A stretch of DNA of 64,000 bases from Plantactinospora sp040120695 (GCF_040120695.1 NZ_JBEEAC010000033.1:1-64000); one strand, 5' to 3'; shown: positions 35,117 to 43,000, counted from the stretch's first letter. The notes: a model not told the origin generated them from the sequence alone. A program made the numbers and translations.

Positions 35117-36393
35117 TGGCCGGGGCGAACGGCGGGGCACGGCCCCGGCTGGCGAACGGCGGGGCACGGCCCCGGCTGGCGAACGGCGGGGCACGGCCCC
35201 GGCTGGTACCGGCCCGGATGCGGCCTCGGGACATCCTCCGGGTCGGCGGCGTCGGGCTGCGTACCCGGCCGCTGCGGGCGTTCCTCTCCGCGCTCGGCAT
35301 CGCCATCGGCATCGCCGCGATGGTCGCGGTGGTCGGGATCTCGTCCTCGTCCCGGGCAGAACTGGACCGGATGCTCGACTCGCTCGGCACCAACCTGCTG
35401 ACCGTCGCGCCCGGCAACACCATGTTCGGCGAGGCTGCCCAGCTGCCGGAGGAGTCGGTGGCGATGATCGGCCGGATCGGCCCGGTTCAGCAGGTGTCCG
35501 CCACCGGGCTGCTCGTCGAGGCCCGGGTCTACCGCTCGGACCGGATCCCCGAGGTGGAGAGCGGCGGGATCGCCGCCCGGGCGGCCCGACTGGACCTGCT
35601 CGACACCGTCGGAGCGACCGTGGCCAGCGGCACCTGGCTGAACGGGGCGACGGCACGGTATCCGGCGGTCGTACTCGGGGCGACCACGGCGGAACGGCTC
35701 GGGCTGGGCCGCGCCGGACCGGAGGTACAGGTCTACCTCGGCAACCGGTGGTTCACGGTGGTCGGGATCCTGGCCCCGGTGCCGCTGGCGCCGGAGCTGG
35801 ACCTCTCCGCACTGGTCGGCTGGGAGGCGGCGGCGTCGTACCTGGGCTTCGACGGGCACCCGACCACCGTCTACACCCGCTCGGCCGAGCCGTCGGTCGA
35901 GGCGGTGCAGGCGGTACTCGGCGCCACCGCCAACCCGGAGGCGCCGAACGAGGTCAAGGTGTCCCGGCCGTCCGACGCGCTGGAGGCGCAGCAGGCCACC
36001 GACGAGGCGTTCACCGGGCTGCTGCTCGGGCTCGGCGCGGTCGCGCTGCTGGTCGGCGGGGTCGGAGTCGCGAACACGATGGTGATCTCGGTGCTCGAAC
36101 GGCGGGCCGAGATCGGGTTGCGCCGCTCGCTCGGTGCGACCCGAGGCCAGGTACGCACCCAGTTCCTCGCCGAGTCACTGTTGCTCTCCGCGCTCGGCGG
36201 AGTGGGCGGAGTGCTGATCGGCATCGGGGTGACCTCGGGCTACGCCCTGTCCCGGGACTGGCCGACGGTGGTACCGAGCTGGGCGATGGCCGGCGGGGTC
36301 GGCGCGACCCTGCTGATCGGCGCCTTCGCCGGGCTCTACCCGGCGATCCGGGCCGCCCGGCTGGCCCCGACCGAAGCACTCGCCACGCCCTGA
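35116..36393 (+). CDS. ABC transporter permease, MacB/FtsX type
   Basis: 425-aa permease. After a repeated N-terminus it has the first transmembrane helix (LRAFLSALGIAIGIAAMVAVVGI), a large extracellular MacB_PCD domain (about 70-295), and three C-terminal helices beginning LLLGLGAVALLVGGVGVANTMVISVLERRAEIGLRRSLGATRGQV, continuing to a final GLYPAIRAARLAPTEALATP, the usual FtsX ending. It completes the lipoprotein-adaptor-ATPase-permease pump. Odd: three perfect copies of a nine-residue ANGGARPRL unit precede the first helix. A large palindromic terminator follows. Confidence 0.92.
   Translation: MAGANGGARPRLANGGARPRLANGGARPRLVPARMRPRDILRVGGVGLRTRPLRAFLSALGIAIGIAAMVAVVGISSSSRAELDRMLDSLGTNLLTVAPGNTMFGEAAQLPEESVAMIGRIGPVQQVSATGLLVEARVYRSDRIPEVESGGIAARAARLDLLDTVGATVASGTWLNGATARYPAVVLGATTAERLGLGRAGPEVQVYLGNRWFTVVGILAPVPLAPELDLSALVGWEAAASYLGFDGHPTTVYTRSAEPSVEAVQAVLGATANPEAPNEVKVSRPSDALEAQQATDEAFTGLLLGLGAVALLVGGVGVANTMVISVLERRAEIGLRRSLGATRGQVRTQFLAESLLLSALGGVGGVLIGIGVTSGYALSRDWPTVVPSWAMAGGVGATLLIGAFAGLYPAIRAARLAPTEALATP
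35125..35205 (+). repeat. Three perfect 27-bp direct repeats at the permease N-terminus
   Basis: Identical 27-base units at 35125-35151, 35152-35178 and 35179-35205 encode ANGGARPRL three times. Perfect identity indicates recent slippage or amplification; the reading frame is kept. Confidence 0.9.
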
Positions 36394-36398
36394 CGGCT

Positions 36399-36452
36399 GC
36401 AAGGAAGGGCCCCTTCCTATCGCTTCTTGTGTAAGAAGGGGCCCTTCCTTGC
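36399..36452. terminator. Long palindromic element/bidirectional terminator (GGAAGGGCCCCTTCC family)
   Basis: 18-bp perfect arms GCAAGGAAGGGCCCCTTC and its complement (36399-36416, 36435-36452) around an 18-base loop, between convergent permease and deoD genes. Each arm is itself nearly palindromic. I recall similar GGAAGGGCCCCTTCC hairpins as very common between genes in Micromonosporaceae; a related copy lies inside the ATPase gene at 53.2 kb. Confidence 0.8.
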
Positions 36453-36460
36453 GTTGAGGA

Positions 36461-37168
36461 TCAGGCGACGATGGTGTCCAGGGCGATCTCGACCATCTGG
36501 CTGAACGTCTGCTCGCGCTCCTGGGCGGTGGTCTGCTCTCCCCGCTTGATGTGGTCGCTCACGGTCAGCAGGGTCAACGCCCGCGCCCTGAACCGGGCCG
36601 CGATGGTGTAGAGCGCCGCCGACTCCATCTCCACCGCCAGCACGCCATAATCGGCGAGGGTGTCGTAAAGGTCCGGACGGTCGGTGTAGAAGGCGTCCGC
36701 GGCCAGGATCGGCCCGACCCGCATCGCGATGCCGCGCCGCTCCGCCACCTCGACCGAGGTACGCAGCAGCCCGAAGTCGGCGACCGGGGCGTAGTCGATC
36801 AACCCGTCGAACCGCATCCGGTTCATGTTCGAGTCGGTCGACGAGCCGCTGGCGGCGATCACGTCCCGGAGTTGGAGGTCCTCGCTGAGCGCGCCGCAGG
36901 AGCCGACCCTGATCAGCGACTTCACACCGTACTCGTTGATCAACTCGTGGGCGTAGATGGAGGCGGACGGCATCCCCATGCCGGAACCCTGGATCGAGAC
37001 CTCGGTGCCGGACCAGCGGCCGGTGAAGCCGAGCATGCCGCGCACCGTCGAGTAGCACTTGGCGTCCTCGAGGTAGGTCTCCGCGATCCACTTGGCCCGC
37101 AGCGGGTCGCCCGGCATCAGGACCCGCTCGGCGATCTCACCGGGCTTGGCGCCAATGTGCGTACTCAT
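36461..37168 (-). CDS. deoD: Purine-nucleoside phosphorylase
   Basis: 235-aa trimeric/hexameric-type phosphorylase (DeoD) cleaving purine nucleosides with phosphate to base and ribose-1-phosphate. Signature features: MSTHIGAKPGEIAERVLMPGDPLRA start, GMLGFTGRW, GSGMGMPSASIYAHEL, IRVGSCGAL, and the active-site VLAVEMESAALYTIA plus TVSDHI. Length and motif order match bacterial DeoD throughout. Single gene; divergent from the tRNA-Ser gene. Confidence 0.95.
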   Translation of the reverse strand: MSTHIGAKPGEIAERVLMPGDPLRAKWIAETYLEDAKCYSTVRGMLGFTGRWSGTEVSIQGSGMGMPSASIYAHELINEYGVKSLIRVGSCGALSEDLQLRDVIAASGSSTDSNMNRMRFDGLIDYAPVADFGLLRTSVEVAERRGIAMRVGPILAADAFYTDRPDLYDTLADYGVLAVEMESAALYTIAARFRARALTLLTVSDHIKRGEQTTAQEREQTFSQMVEIALDTIVA

Positions 37169-37244
37169 GTGGCGTCATCCTGCCAGGTCGCTCCGGTCGA
37201 TACCGCCGCGACGTCGCCCTGCGGCGTCGGGTACCCTACTCGGC

Positions 37245-37334
37245 GGTGGTGTGTCCGAGCGGCCTAAGGAGCACGCCTCGAAAGCGTGTGAGGGTTCACG
37301 CCCTCCAAGGGTTCAAATCCCTTCACCACCGCCA
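37245..37334 (+). tRNA. tRNA-Ser (anticodon CGA)
   Basis: GGTGGTG acceptor strand at 37245 pairs with CACCACC at 37324-37330; discriminator G37331 is followed by an encoded CCA. Anticodon CGA at 37279-37281 in the loop CTCGAAA, a long class-II variable arm (GTGAGGGTTCACGCCCTC) and a TTCAAATCC T-loop. It reads UCG. Its 3' half is repeated at 44.73 kb as the far attachment site of the island, so the gene's present 3' end came with the element. Confidence 0.95.
37276..37334 (+). repeat. attL: tRNA-proximal 59-bp attachment repeat
   Basis: From the anticodon stem to the encoded CCA of tRNA-Ser; identical over 59 bases to 44731-44789, and similarity continues with three mismatches into the following terminator (GAACAGGC, AACGCCCGGCA). 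Confidence 0.92.
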
Positions 37335-37345
37335 CTGAACAGGCA

Positions 37346-37383
37346 AAACGCCCGGCAAGTCCGCAAGGACGAACCGGGCGTTT
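37346..37383 (+). terminator. tRNA-Ser terminator, element-derived version
   Basis: AAACGCCCGG (37346-37355) pairs with CCGGGCGTTT (37374-37383), with an inner GTCC-GCAA-GGAC hairpin. It parallels, less perfectly, the chromosomal terminator beyond attR at 44802-44837. Confidence 0.75.
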
Positions 37384-37431
37384 CGCTACCTCAAGATCGC
37401 TACAGAGGTTGAAAGGCTGACGTTTGGGTCG

Positions 37432-38037
37432 TCACGGTAGTTCGGGGTCGAGGGTCATGCCGGTGTTGGCGAGGAAGCCGGCGAGGAGGTCGGTCTGTTG
37501 CTGGCAGGCGCGTAGGCGTTGTCTGACCAGGTCGGCGAGGTGGTCGACGCCGTTGGCGGCGATGTTGGTGAGGCCGCGTTTCATCCAGCGCCAGACGCCT
37601 TCGGTGGGGTTGAGGTCGGGTGCGTAGGCGGGCAGGCGGATCACGGTCAGCCAGGTCCGGGCGGCGATCAGGGCGTGCATACGCCGGCTGACGTGCACGG
37701 TGAGGTTGTCCCAGATCAGCACGATCGGCGCGTGGAGGCGTTGGTGGACCTGGTCGAGGAAGGCGATGTAGTCGTCCTCGCTGAAGCTGCCGCGTTCGCC
37801 CGCGCGGCCGCGGTGCAGCCGGGTGCGCCACATCAACCGGCCTCGCTGTCCAGGCTTAAGGCAGACGAGACCGGCGATGGAGACCCGACCAGAGCCCTTG
37901 CCGCAGACCTCGACGACGGGCGTGCGTCCGCGTCGGGCCCAGGTCTTACTCACCGGCGGCCGCAGTACCTGGCCGGCCTCGTCCTGGAAGCAGATCCAGG
38001 CGTCCCGCGTCGCCGCTAACCTCTTACCGACGGCCAC
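37432..38037 (-). CDS. IS630 transposase, catalytic DDE part (orfB)
   Basis: 201-aa DDE endonuclease half: CFQDEAGQVLRPPVSKTWARRG (first Asp), VLIWDNLTVHVSRRM (second Asp) and LPAYAPDLNPTEGVWRWMKR (Glu), the hallmark IS630 motifs. It begins at a GTG within the end of orfA and is in the -1 frame relative to it, so the active protein is probably made by frameshifting, as in many IS630 relatives. All three catalytic residues remain, so the element may still be active. Confidence 0.9.
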   Translation of the reverse strand: MAVGKRLAATRDAWICFQDEAGQVLRPPVSKTWARRGRTPVVEVCGKGSGRVSIAGLVCLKPGQRGRLMWRTRLHRGRAGERGSFSEDDYIAFLDQVHQRLHAPIVLIWDNLTVHVSRRMHALIAARTWLTVIRLPAYAPDLNPTEGVWRWMKRGLTNIAANGVDHLADLVRQRLRACQQQTDLLAGFLANTGMTLDPELP

Positions 38038-38507
38038 CGCCTACGGTGCCAGCTCGTGATTGCCTCCGGGTCACGTTCGACCGCCCGGCGGGTTGGGACC
38101 TGCTGGCTGTAGCCCAGGCGGTGCAGCAGATAGGACACCCCACGCAGGGTGTAGCCGACCGCGAAGCGGCGTTCGATGACCTCGGCGACCCGGGCCAGGG
38201 TCCAACGGGCGTCCTCCCAGCCGTGGGCACGAGGACCCTCATCGAGCATCTCCGCGAGATCTTTCCGCTGGCCAGCCGAGAGTTTGCAGTCCGAGCCGCC
38301 CGGCCCAGCCGACGCCAGAGCGTTCGTTCCGCCGGCTACCCATCTACGTCGCCACTCACGGACGGACTTCTCCGAAACCCGCAGCTCAGAAACGATCTGC
38401 GTCGTCGATCTGGACTCCTCGAACATGGCCGCGGCCTGCATCCGGACCTGCTCACGCCGGACCCGCGCTGCCGCGTTCATGCCACCACCAGCCGGATACC
38501 TCATCAC
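38016..38507 (-). CDS. IS630 transposase, helix-turn-helix part (orfA)
   Basis: 163-aa DNA-binding half: RREQVRMQAAAMFEESRSTTQIV, a helix-turn-helix around QIVSELRVSEKSVREWRRRW and a winged-helix region (WTLARVAEVIERRFAVGYTLRGVSYLLHRLG). Start at GTG 38507 or ATG 38480. It ends at TAG 38016-38018, 22 bases past the orfB start; a -1 shift in this overlap would fuse WPSV to the KRLAATRDAW of orfB. No classic slippery heptamer is obvious. Confidence 0.88.
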   Translation of the reverse strand: MMRYPAGGGMNAAARVRREQVRMQAAAMFEESRSTTQIVSELRVSEKSVREWRRRWVAGGTNALASAGPGGSDCKLSAGQRKDLAEMLDEGPRAHGWEDARWTLARVAEVIERRFAVGYTLRGVSYLLHRLGYSQQVPTRRAVERDPEAITSWHRRRWPSVRG

Positions 38508-38836
38508 CCCGACCTACCCAAACCATCGACACAGATCACGCGGACACGTCGAAGGACGTCAGCCTTTCAACCTCTGTAGTCTCATTCGTCGTCTCAGTAG
38601 CCTCACGCCTGGCTGCTTCCTGTCGTCCTGCGTCGGGTGCCGCCCGGAGGAGTTCGGTGAAGACTTTCGGCTGGTGATGGCTGGACGAAGGGGCGGTCAC
38701 CGTGCGCTTCTGCATCGTGATCGCCCGATACAATGTTAGCCGGCTATATTTGTGATCTTTTCCATGTGGCGGCGAAGGGGGGTGAGAGACAACCATATTC
38801 GAGTATTTCCCGATCCATGACGTCACTGATTGGAAA

Positions 38837-39721
38837 TTGATCAGGGTCGAGACTATTGGGGCGGATGAGAAGTATTGGCTCGCCCAACCGGGATCAGAAA
38901 ACTGCTGGCTGTTCAAAGCAAATAATGTTCACAAGGTGGGCGGTCGTACGTGGTCTCAGCGAGAGGACTTTTCTGAGAAGGTTAGCGGTGAGTTGGCTCT
39001 CAAGATGGAAATCCCCTCTGCTCGCATAGAACTTGCAGAGCGTGAAGGTGAAAATGGTTGCGTGTCACTGAATCTCTGTCCGCTTGGTTGGGAGTTGCAG
39101 CCAGGAGTCGTTCTCATGGACGGGCTCTTGGTAGACTACGTCCCAGGATATGAGCAAGGTAACAGGACACGCGCTGGGCACTCTTTGGAAAACATCCATC
39201 GGGCACTAGCTGATTATGGCCCTCCCCCGGGCGCTGCGGTGCCGGATTGGTTCAATGCTTTCGATGTTTTTGTCGGATATGTCACCTTCGATGCGATTAT
39301 TGCCAACCGCGATCGGCATGATGAGAACTGGGCGGTAGTCCGACCGCCTTCTGGTGAGCTGCCCGGTGCCCTTGCGGGATCGTTTGATCATGCCCGCGCA
39401 CTTGGTTCAACGCTGGTTGAAGGGCGTATGGCGGGCCTCCTTGAGGCTGGCAAGATCGCCGCCTGGGTTGAGCGAGGGACTGCCTGGCGCTTCGAGCACG
39501 ACCCAACCCGGGGATGTCCCACCCTTGTTGAGGCAGCCCGTTTGGCTCTCAGCATGGTGAACTCTGAGGTTCGTGATCACTGGCTCGACCGTGTGATGCA
39601 TATCACATCAACTGACGTTGGTGAGATCACTCGACGGGTCCCAGGGATGTCAGAGGTTGTCAGTACGTTTATCGAACAGGTCGTGATGGCGAACCGAAGG
39701 AGGGTCCTCGATGGCTGCTAG
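38837..39721 (+). CDS. HipA-like Ser/Thr kinase of an island-borne two-gene module
   Basis: 294 aa from TTG 38837. The C-terminal kinase lobe of HipA-type proteins is clear: FVGYVTFDAIIANRDRHDENW (about 147-167) contains the catalytic NxDxHxxN signature and GSFDHARALG (about 182) the metal-binding Asp. The N-lobe (YWLAQPGSENCWLFKANN, then SGELALKMEIPSARIELAE) fits an ATP-binding lobe. No DNA-binding antitoxin (HipB) precedes it. The open frame extends back to 38786 and reads naturally as IFEYFPIHDVTDWKLI; AAGGGGGGTGAG (38775-38786) is spaced for an ATA at 38795, so the annotated TTG may be too late. Overlaps the partner gene by 11 bases. GC is clearly below the chromosomal level. HipA relatives phosphorylate tRNA synthetases; the target here is unknown. 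Confidence 0.82.
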   Translation: MIRVETIGADEKYWLAQPGSENCWLFKANNVHKVGGRTWSQREDFSEKVSGELALKMEIPSARIELAEREGENGCVSLNLCPLGWELQPGVVLMDGLLVDYVPGYEQGNRTRAGHSLENIHRALADYGPPPGAAVPDWFNAFDVFVGYVTFDAIIANRDRHDENWAVVRPPSGELPGALAGSFDHARALGSTLVEGRMAGLLEAGKIAAWVERGTAWRFEHDPTRGCPTLVEAARLALSMVNSEVRDHWLDRVMHITSTDVGEITRRVPGMSEVVSTFIEQVVMANRRRVLDGC

Positions 39722-40502
39722 CGGCATGTCGACGAGCCCCGCCCGGGCGGCAGGCGGGGGTGTTCGCGCAATGCGTAGGTTGGCGGTGGCATGGCAGCAC
39801 CCGGAGCTTCGGACCATACAGCCTGTCGGGATTCTGACGTACGACGGACAGCAATACACCTTTGGTTACGTTCAAAATGTTTACTCAGTTCCAGGATTCA
39901 AACCCTTTGTTAGTTTTCCGGATTTGAGCCGTTCCTACTCATCAACCCGGTTGTTTCCATTGTTTTCCCAGCGCGTAATGGATCCACGACGACCCGACTT
40001 CGCGCGCTATGTGCGGACGCTTGACCTCGCCTCGAAAGATGCAACTCCTTGGGAGCAGCTAGTTCGGTCAGAGGGGCGTAGAGCAGGCGATGCGATCATG
40101 GTTTTCCCTGAACCTGTCTTAGAGGATGACGCGTCGACGCGATACAACTTTTTGGTCCACGGAATCCGTTACATATCGGCGATGACTCCCGATGTGGAGG
40201 TCCGACTTCGGCGCCTCCGACAAGGTGATCAGCTGGTTCTTGTACCGGAGCCGATGAATCCCAAGAATGAGCGGGCGTTGGTGGCTGCCGATAAAGAGAG
40301 AGCCCCTCTTGGCTGGGTTCCGGATCTCTTGCTCGACTATGTTCATGCAGTGCGCGCGGGCGGCAATTATAAAATCGTTGTGCGGCATGTCAATGGTCCC
40401 GAGGCGCCAATCCACCTACGGTTGCTCGTTCGGATATCTGGAACTGTTCCGTTTGGCTATAGGCCGTTCGCGGGGAGTGCTTGGGAGCCGCTAGCGGTGT
40501 AG
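39711..40502 (+). CDS. Partner protein with HipN-like region and HIRAN-like domain
   Basis: 263 aa from ATG 39711, overlapping the kinase gene. Residues about 40-100 (IQPVGILTYDGQQYTFGYV, then FVSFPDLSRSYSSTRLFPLFSQRV) resemble the HipN subdomain that in HipA precedes the kinase (the separate HipS protein in HipBST). Residues about 145-235 (FLVHGIRYIS, LRQGDQLVLVPEPMNPKNERAL, APLGWVPDLL) match the HIRAN pattern of G-D-x-L-x-L-x-x-EP-x-NP and LGYVP; HIRAN domains bind 3' DNA ends, for example at stalled forks. So this gene plus the kinase looks like a split HipA with a DNA-end sensor. Domain calls rest on pattern recognition; function inferred. Confidence 0.75.
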   Translation: MAASGMSTSPARAAGGGVRAMRRLAVAWQHPELRTIQPVGILTYDGQQYTFGYVQNVYSVPGFKPFVSFPDLSRSYSSTRLFPLFSQRVMDPRRPDFARYVRTLDLASKDATPWEQLVRSEGRRAGDAIMVFPEPVLEDDASTRYNFLVHGIRYISAMTPDVEVRLRRLRQGDQLVLVPEPMNPKNERALVAADKERAPLGWVPDLLLDYVHAVRAGGNYKIVVRHVNGPEAPIHLRLLVRISGTVPFGYRPFAGSAWEPLAV

Positions 40503-40588
40503 TCATCCCAAGCGATTCGATGGAAGGTCGAGGCTGGTCCCGTCTGGCGGTCTGGCCAGCGGACGGACCAGACCGCCAGACATAGCAT

Positions 40589-41797
40589 TTAAGGTGTCTC
40601 GTTTGACCAAATCAAGCGGCCGATCCGCTTCGCGATGCTCGCCGGATCTGTGCCGTGGTGTGCTGGTATCGGACGGCCATCGAAGAGTTCGACCAGCCCA
40701 TGATCCCCATCACGGCTCGCTCCGGTACGCCGAGCAGGAGCAGTTCGGTTGCGGCTGTGTGCCGAGCGTCGTGTAGCCGGCCGTCCCGTAGCTCAGCCAG
40801 CTTGAGGAGCCGCTTCCACTCGTCGTAGTCGGTCCGGGGGTTGCCGGCTCGCCGATCGGCGTAGCGAACAGCCACCCGCCTTCCCGCCAGAGCTGCGCCG
40901 CCTGGTCGCGCTCCAGGTCTTGTTCCTTCCGGTGCTGCCGGAGCAGCATGACCAACTCGTCCGACAGACCAATGCTCCGGCGGCCCGCACGCGACTTTGT
41001 TTCGGTAGTCTCCGCCCGAAGCGGTACGCGCTCCGGGCAGTGTCCGCCGAACTTCCGGCCGCACCTGTCCCCGCATCCGTGGCGCCATCTCGGGCGTTGC
41101 CGGCCACGCCGCACGGTCAGTACTCCGGCCTCCAGGTCGACGTCCGACCACTTGAGGCCGAGCGCTTCGCTCTGACGCAGGCCGAGTGCAAGGGCGATTG
41201 CCCATCGGGCGTGATTGCGTCGTTCGCTGGCGGCGGCCAGTAGCCGTTGAATCTCGCTGACGGAGTACGGCTCGATCTCCTCATGGGAAAGTCGCGGCGC
41301 TTTCGCCAATGCGGCCGGATTCTGGGTGAGGTGACCTCGGCGAACAGCTTCGTTGAGTGCTGTGCGGATCGTGCGGTGCGCCTGATGCGCCGTTGCCGGT
41401 GCACTCCCGCTCCGCATCATCTGCCGGTAAAGCGTCTCAAGATGCTCGGGCTCCAACCGGTCGATTCGGTGGCCACCAACGCCCGGAATCAGATGCCTCC
41501 GTACGGCGACGCGATATCCGGAGAGCGTGTTCTCACGCACAGACTGGGCCGCGATGTTCTCGACCCAATGCGTGAGCCACTTCTCTACAGTCCAACGCTG
41601 GCCAACCTTGCGGACCTGCCGCTGTCCCGCTCCCGCTCCAGGGCGCGGACCTTGCGGATCACCTCCGCCTCCGTCATGGCCTGGACGTGGCGCCGGTCGG
41701 GGGGCTCGTTGTTCTTCACCCCCACAGTGACCCGACCGTGCCAGTAGCCGTCACCGCCCTTGTAGATGCTCGATGCGCCAGCAGGCTTGCGTCCCAT
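40589..41797 (-). pseudogene. Tyrosine-recombinase integrase broken by three 1-bp deletions
   Basis: The integrase can be rebuilt across three frames: N-terminal arm MGRKPAGASSIYKGGDGYWHG to LERERDSG (41797 to about 41634), then VGQRWTVEKWLTHWVENIAA, the core-binding domain (TLSGYRVAVRRHLIPGVGG) and catalytic Arg in ALGLRQSEALGLKWSDVDL, to GWLFATPIGEP (about 40840), then NPRTDYDEWKRLL to LHDARHTAATELL and the tyrosine in MAVRYQHTT, and finally a third shift at about 40645 to RIGRLIWSNETP. Each shift equals one missing base (GGC-CAG, CCG-GGC and near CGGCG). The catalytic residues survive, but no full protein can be made unless these are sequencing errors. Beside xis, as in pSAM2-like elements. 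Confidence 0.85.
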
Positions 41798-41807
41798 GTA
41801 CGTCCCC

Positions 41808-42011
41808 TCAGGCGGCCGGGGCGATGGGTTGGTCGAGCAGGGTGGTTACGTATTCGTGCAGGCAGCGGACGGGTACGCGGCGAAGTCGGCCGATGGTGAC
41901 GGAGCGGATCTCGCCGGTCATCACGAGGGTGTACATGGTGGTTCGGCCGATGCCGAGTCGCTTCGCGGCTTCTTCGATGGTGAGTACGACGCGGTTGTCG
42001 GCGGTGCTCAC
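41808..42011 (-). CDS. Excisionase (helix-turn-helix, MerR-like)
   Basis: 67-aa small DNA-binding protein with LTIEEAAKRLGIGRTTMYTLVMTGEIRSVTIGRLRRV, the standard excisionase/DNA-binding fold (HTH_17). GTG/ATG start with GAGG upstream. It lies just upstream of the integrase on the same strand, the normal xis-int order; with the integrase broken it has no obvious partner. Confidence 0.92.
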   Translation of the reverse strand: MSTADNRVVLTIEEAAKRLGIGRTTMYTLVMTGEIRSVTIGRLRRVPVRCLHEYVTTLLDQPIAPAA

Positions 42012-42114
42012 GGATTCCTCCCCGGTCGGTGTTGCGGTGGAGCGGGTGTTGCCTGCCTTTATTGCCGTGTGGAGCGCCTTTCGGCTGAGGCTGGTCTTTT
42101 CGAGCGGTCGGTGA

Positions 42115-42306
42115 GTGCGGGCGGTGGGCGGCTTCTGCCGGCCGGCTCAGATGGAAGCCCTTGCCCTCAAATCGCCACCCTACGGACCCGTGATCCTCGT
42201 ACTGCACACCGCCACCGACGACAACGGCACGCCTTTCGAGGCGACCCGCTTCATTATGCGCTCCGACCTCATGGCGATTCAGTACGAAGTGCTGCTGGGT
42301 GACTGA
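42115..42306 (+). pseudogene. C-terminal remnant of a GntR-family (UTRA) regulator
   Basis: The last ~45 codons (PVILVLHTATDDNGTPFEATRF and the following MRSDLMAIQYEV) match the end of the UTRA ligand-binding domain of GntR/HutC regulators; everything before it, including the DNA-binding domain, is missing. KorSA-type GntR repressors are standard in pSAM2-like elements, so this is probably the remains of the element's own regulator. Confidence 0.7.
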
Positions 42307-42378
42307 CATCAGCGCCTCGTCCGCATACACATTGGCGAACACTAGGTCACTGGTCATCGTCTCTCGTGATCGGAAGCT

Positions 42379-42399
42379 TAGACACGGCGCGGTTGTCTA
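42379..42399. promoter_or_regulatory. Inverted repeat TAGACA-N9-TGTCTA, operator candidate
   Basis: Perfect 6-bp arms (42379-42384, 42394-42399) in the gap between the GntR remnant and the Cys-rich pseudogene. May be the operator of the lost GntR-type repressor; unproven. Confidence 0.35.
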
Positions 42400-42521
42400 G
42401 CGTCCCTTAAGCCGATGGTCCCGCATCCGCGTTGGGACCAGCGGGAGAGGCGGTCCGGCCGCGTGACTAGGGCTCCGTGGCCGGACCTGCAGTCGCTGAT
42501 TGAAGGAGCGTCGTATCCTGG

Positions 42522-43000
42522 ATGTCAGGTTCAGCCATAAGTAACATGTCAGTTCCTGTCAGTCTATGCGTTCGTTGCGTCACTGCCTTGGCCGTCGGGG
42601 ACAGCAGACACAACTGCATCGAGACGGACCCGGCCCGCAATTCGGCGGTTCCACTTCGGGACTGGCGGTGCCAGTGTCCATGCCAGCAAGTCAGTAGCGA
42701 TGACGACGTTGTGCCGGTGCACCTATTGTTCGCCCGTCGATCATCACTCGTCGTACAACCTCATATGTCCATCCGACCAATCTGGCTCTGCCGATCCTGC
42801 GGCGCCCCTGGCCATGCGGAACCGGCCCGCCTTTCTCTCATCGACGAGTTCCGAAACGAATCTAGCAGGCTATCCGTTTACTTGACCGGCGCGCTGTTCA
42901 GGCAATCAAAGATCCGTACAACCTCAACCCTGGGCCGGGACCTGACATGGTCGCGTTGTTCATACGGTTCGTCGGATGGGCTACTCGCACTAAGCCCTAG
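42522..43000 (+). pseudogene. Decayed Cys-rich two-gene cassette, relative of 19983-20632
   Basis: The first part (ATG 42522) has a CVRC and a PLRDWRCQCPCQ cluster, comparable with the CRCGCRWRC protein at 20 kb. The second part (ATG 42765) reads IRPIWLCRSCGAP, then WPCGT in the next frame, ARLSLIDEFRNESSRLSVYLTGALF back in the first, and QAIKDPYNLNPGPGPDMVAL to GWATRTKP in the next frame again, ending at TAG 42998-43000. Thus a compensated pair of 1-bp indels and one further 1-bp deletion (before QAIKDP) break a zinc-ribbon-like protein of the same family as the 95-aa gene at 20345. The single continuous frame to 43139 is an artefact of this damage. Confidence 0.7.

Larger units (their letters stand above)
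37403..38576. mobile_element. IS630-family insertion sequence
   Basis: 1174-bp element with perfect inverted ends (CAGAGGTTGAAAGGCTGACG and complement; with the flanking TA the match runs 24 bp, 37400-37423 and 38556-38579). TA dinucleotides flank both ends (37401-37402, 38577-38578), the target duplication expected of IS630/mariner elements. Two overlapping minus-strand frames encode the transposase. It sits 69 bases inside attL and so entered the island or its precursor after or during integration. Confidence 0.92.
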
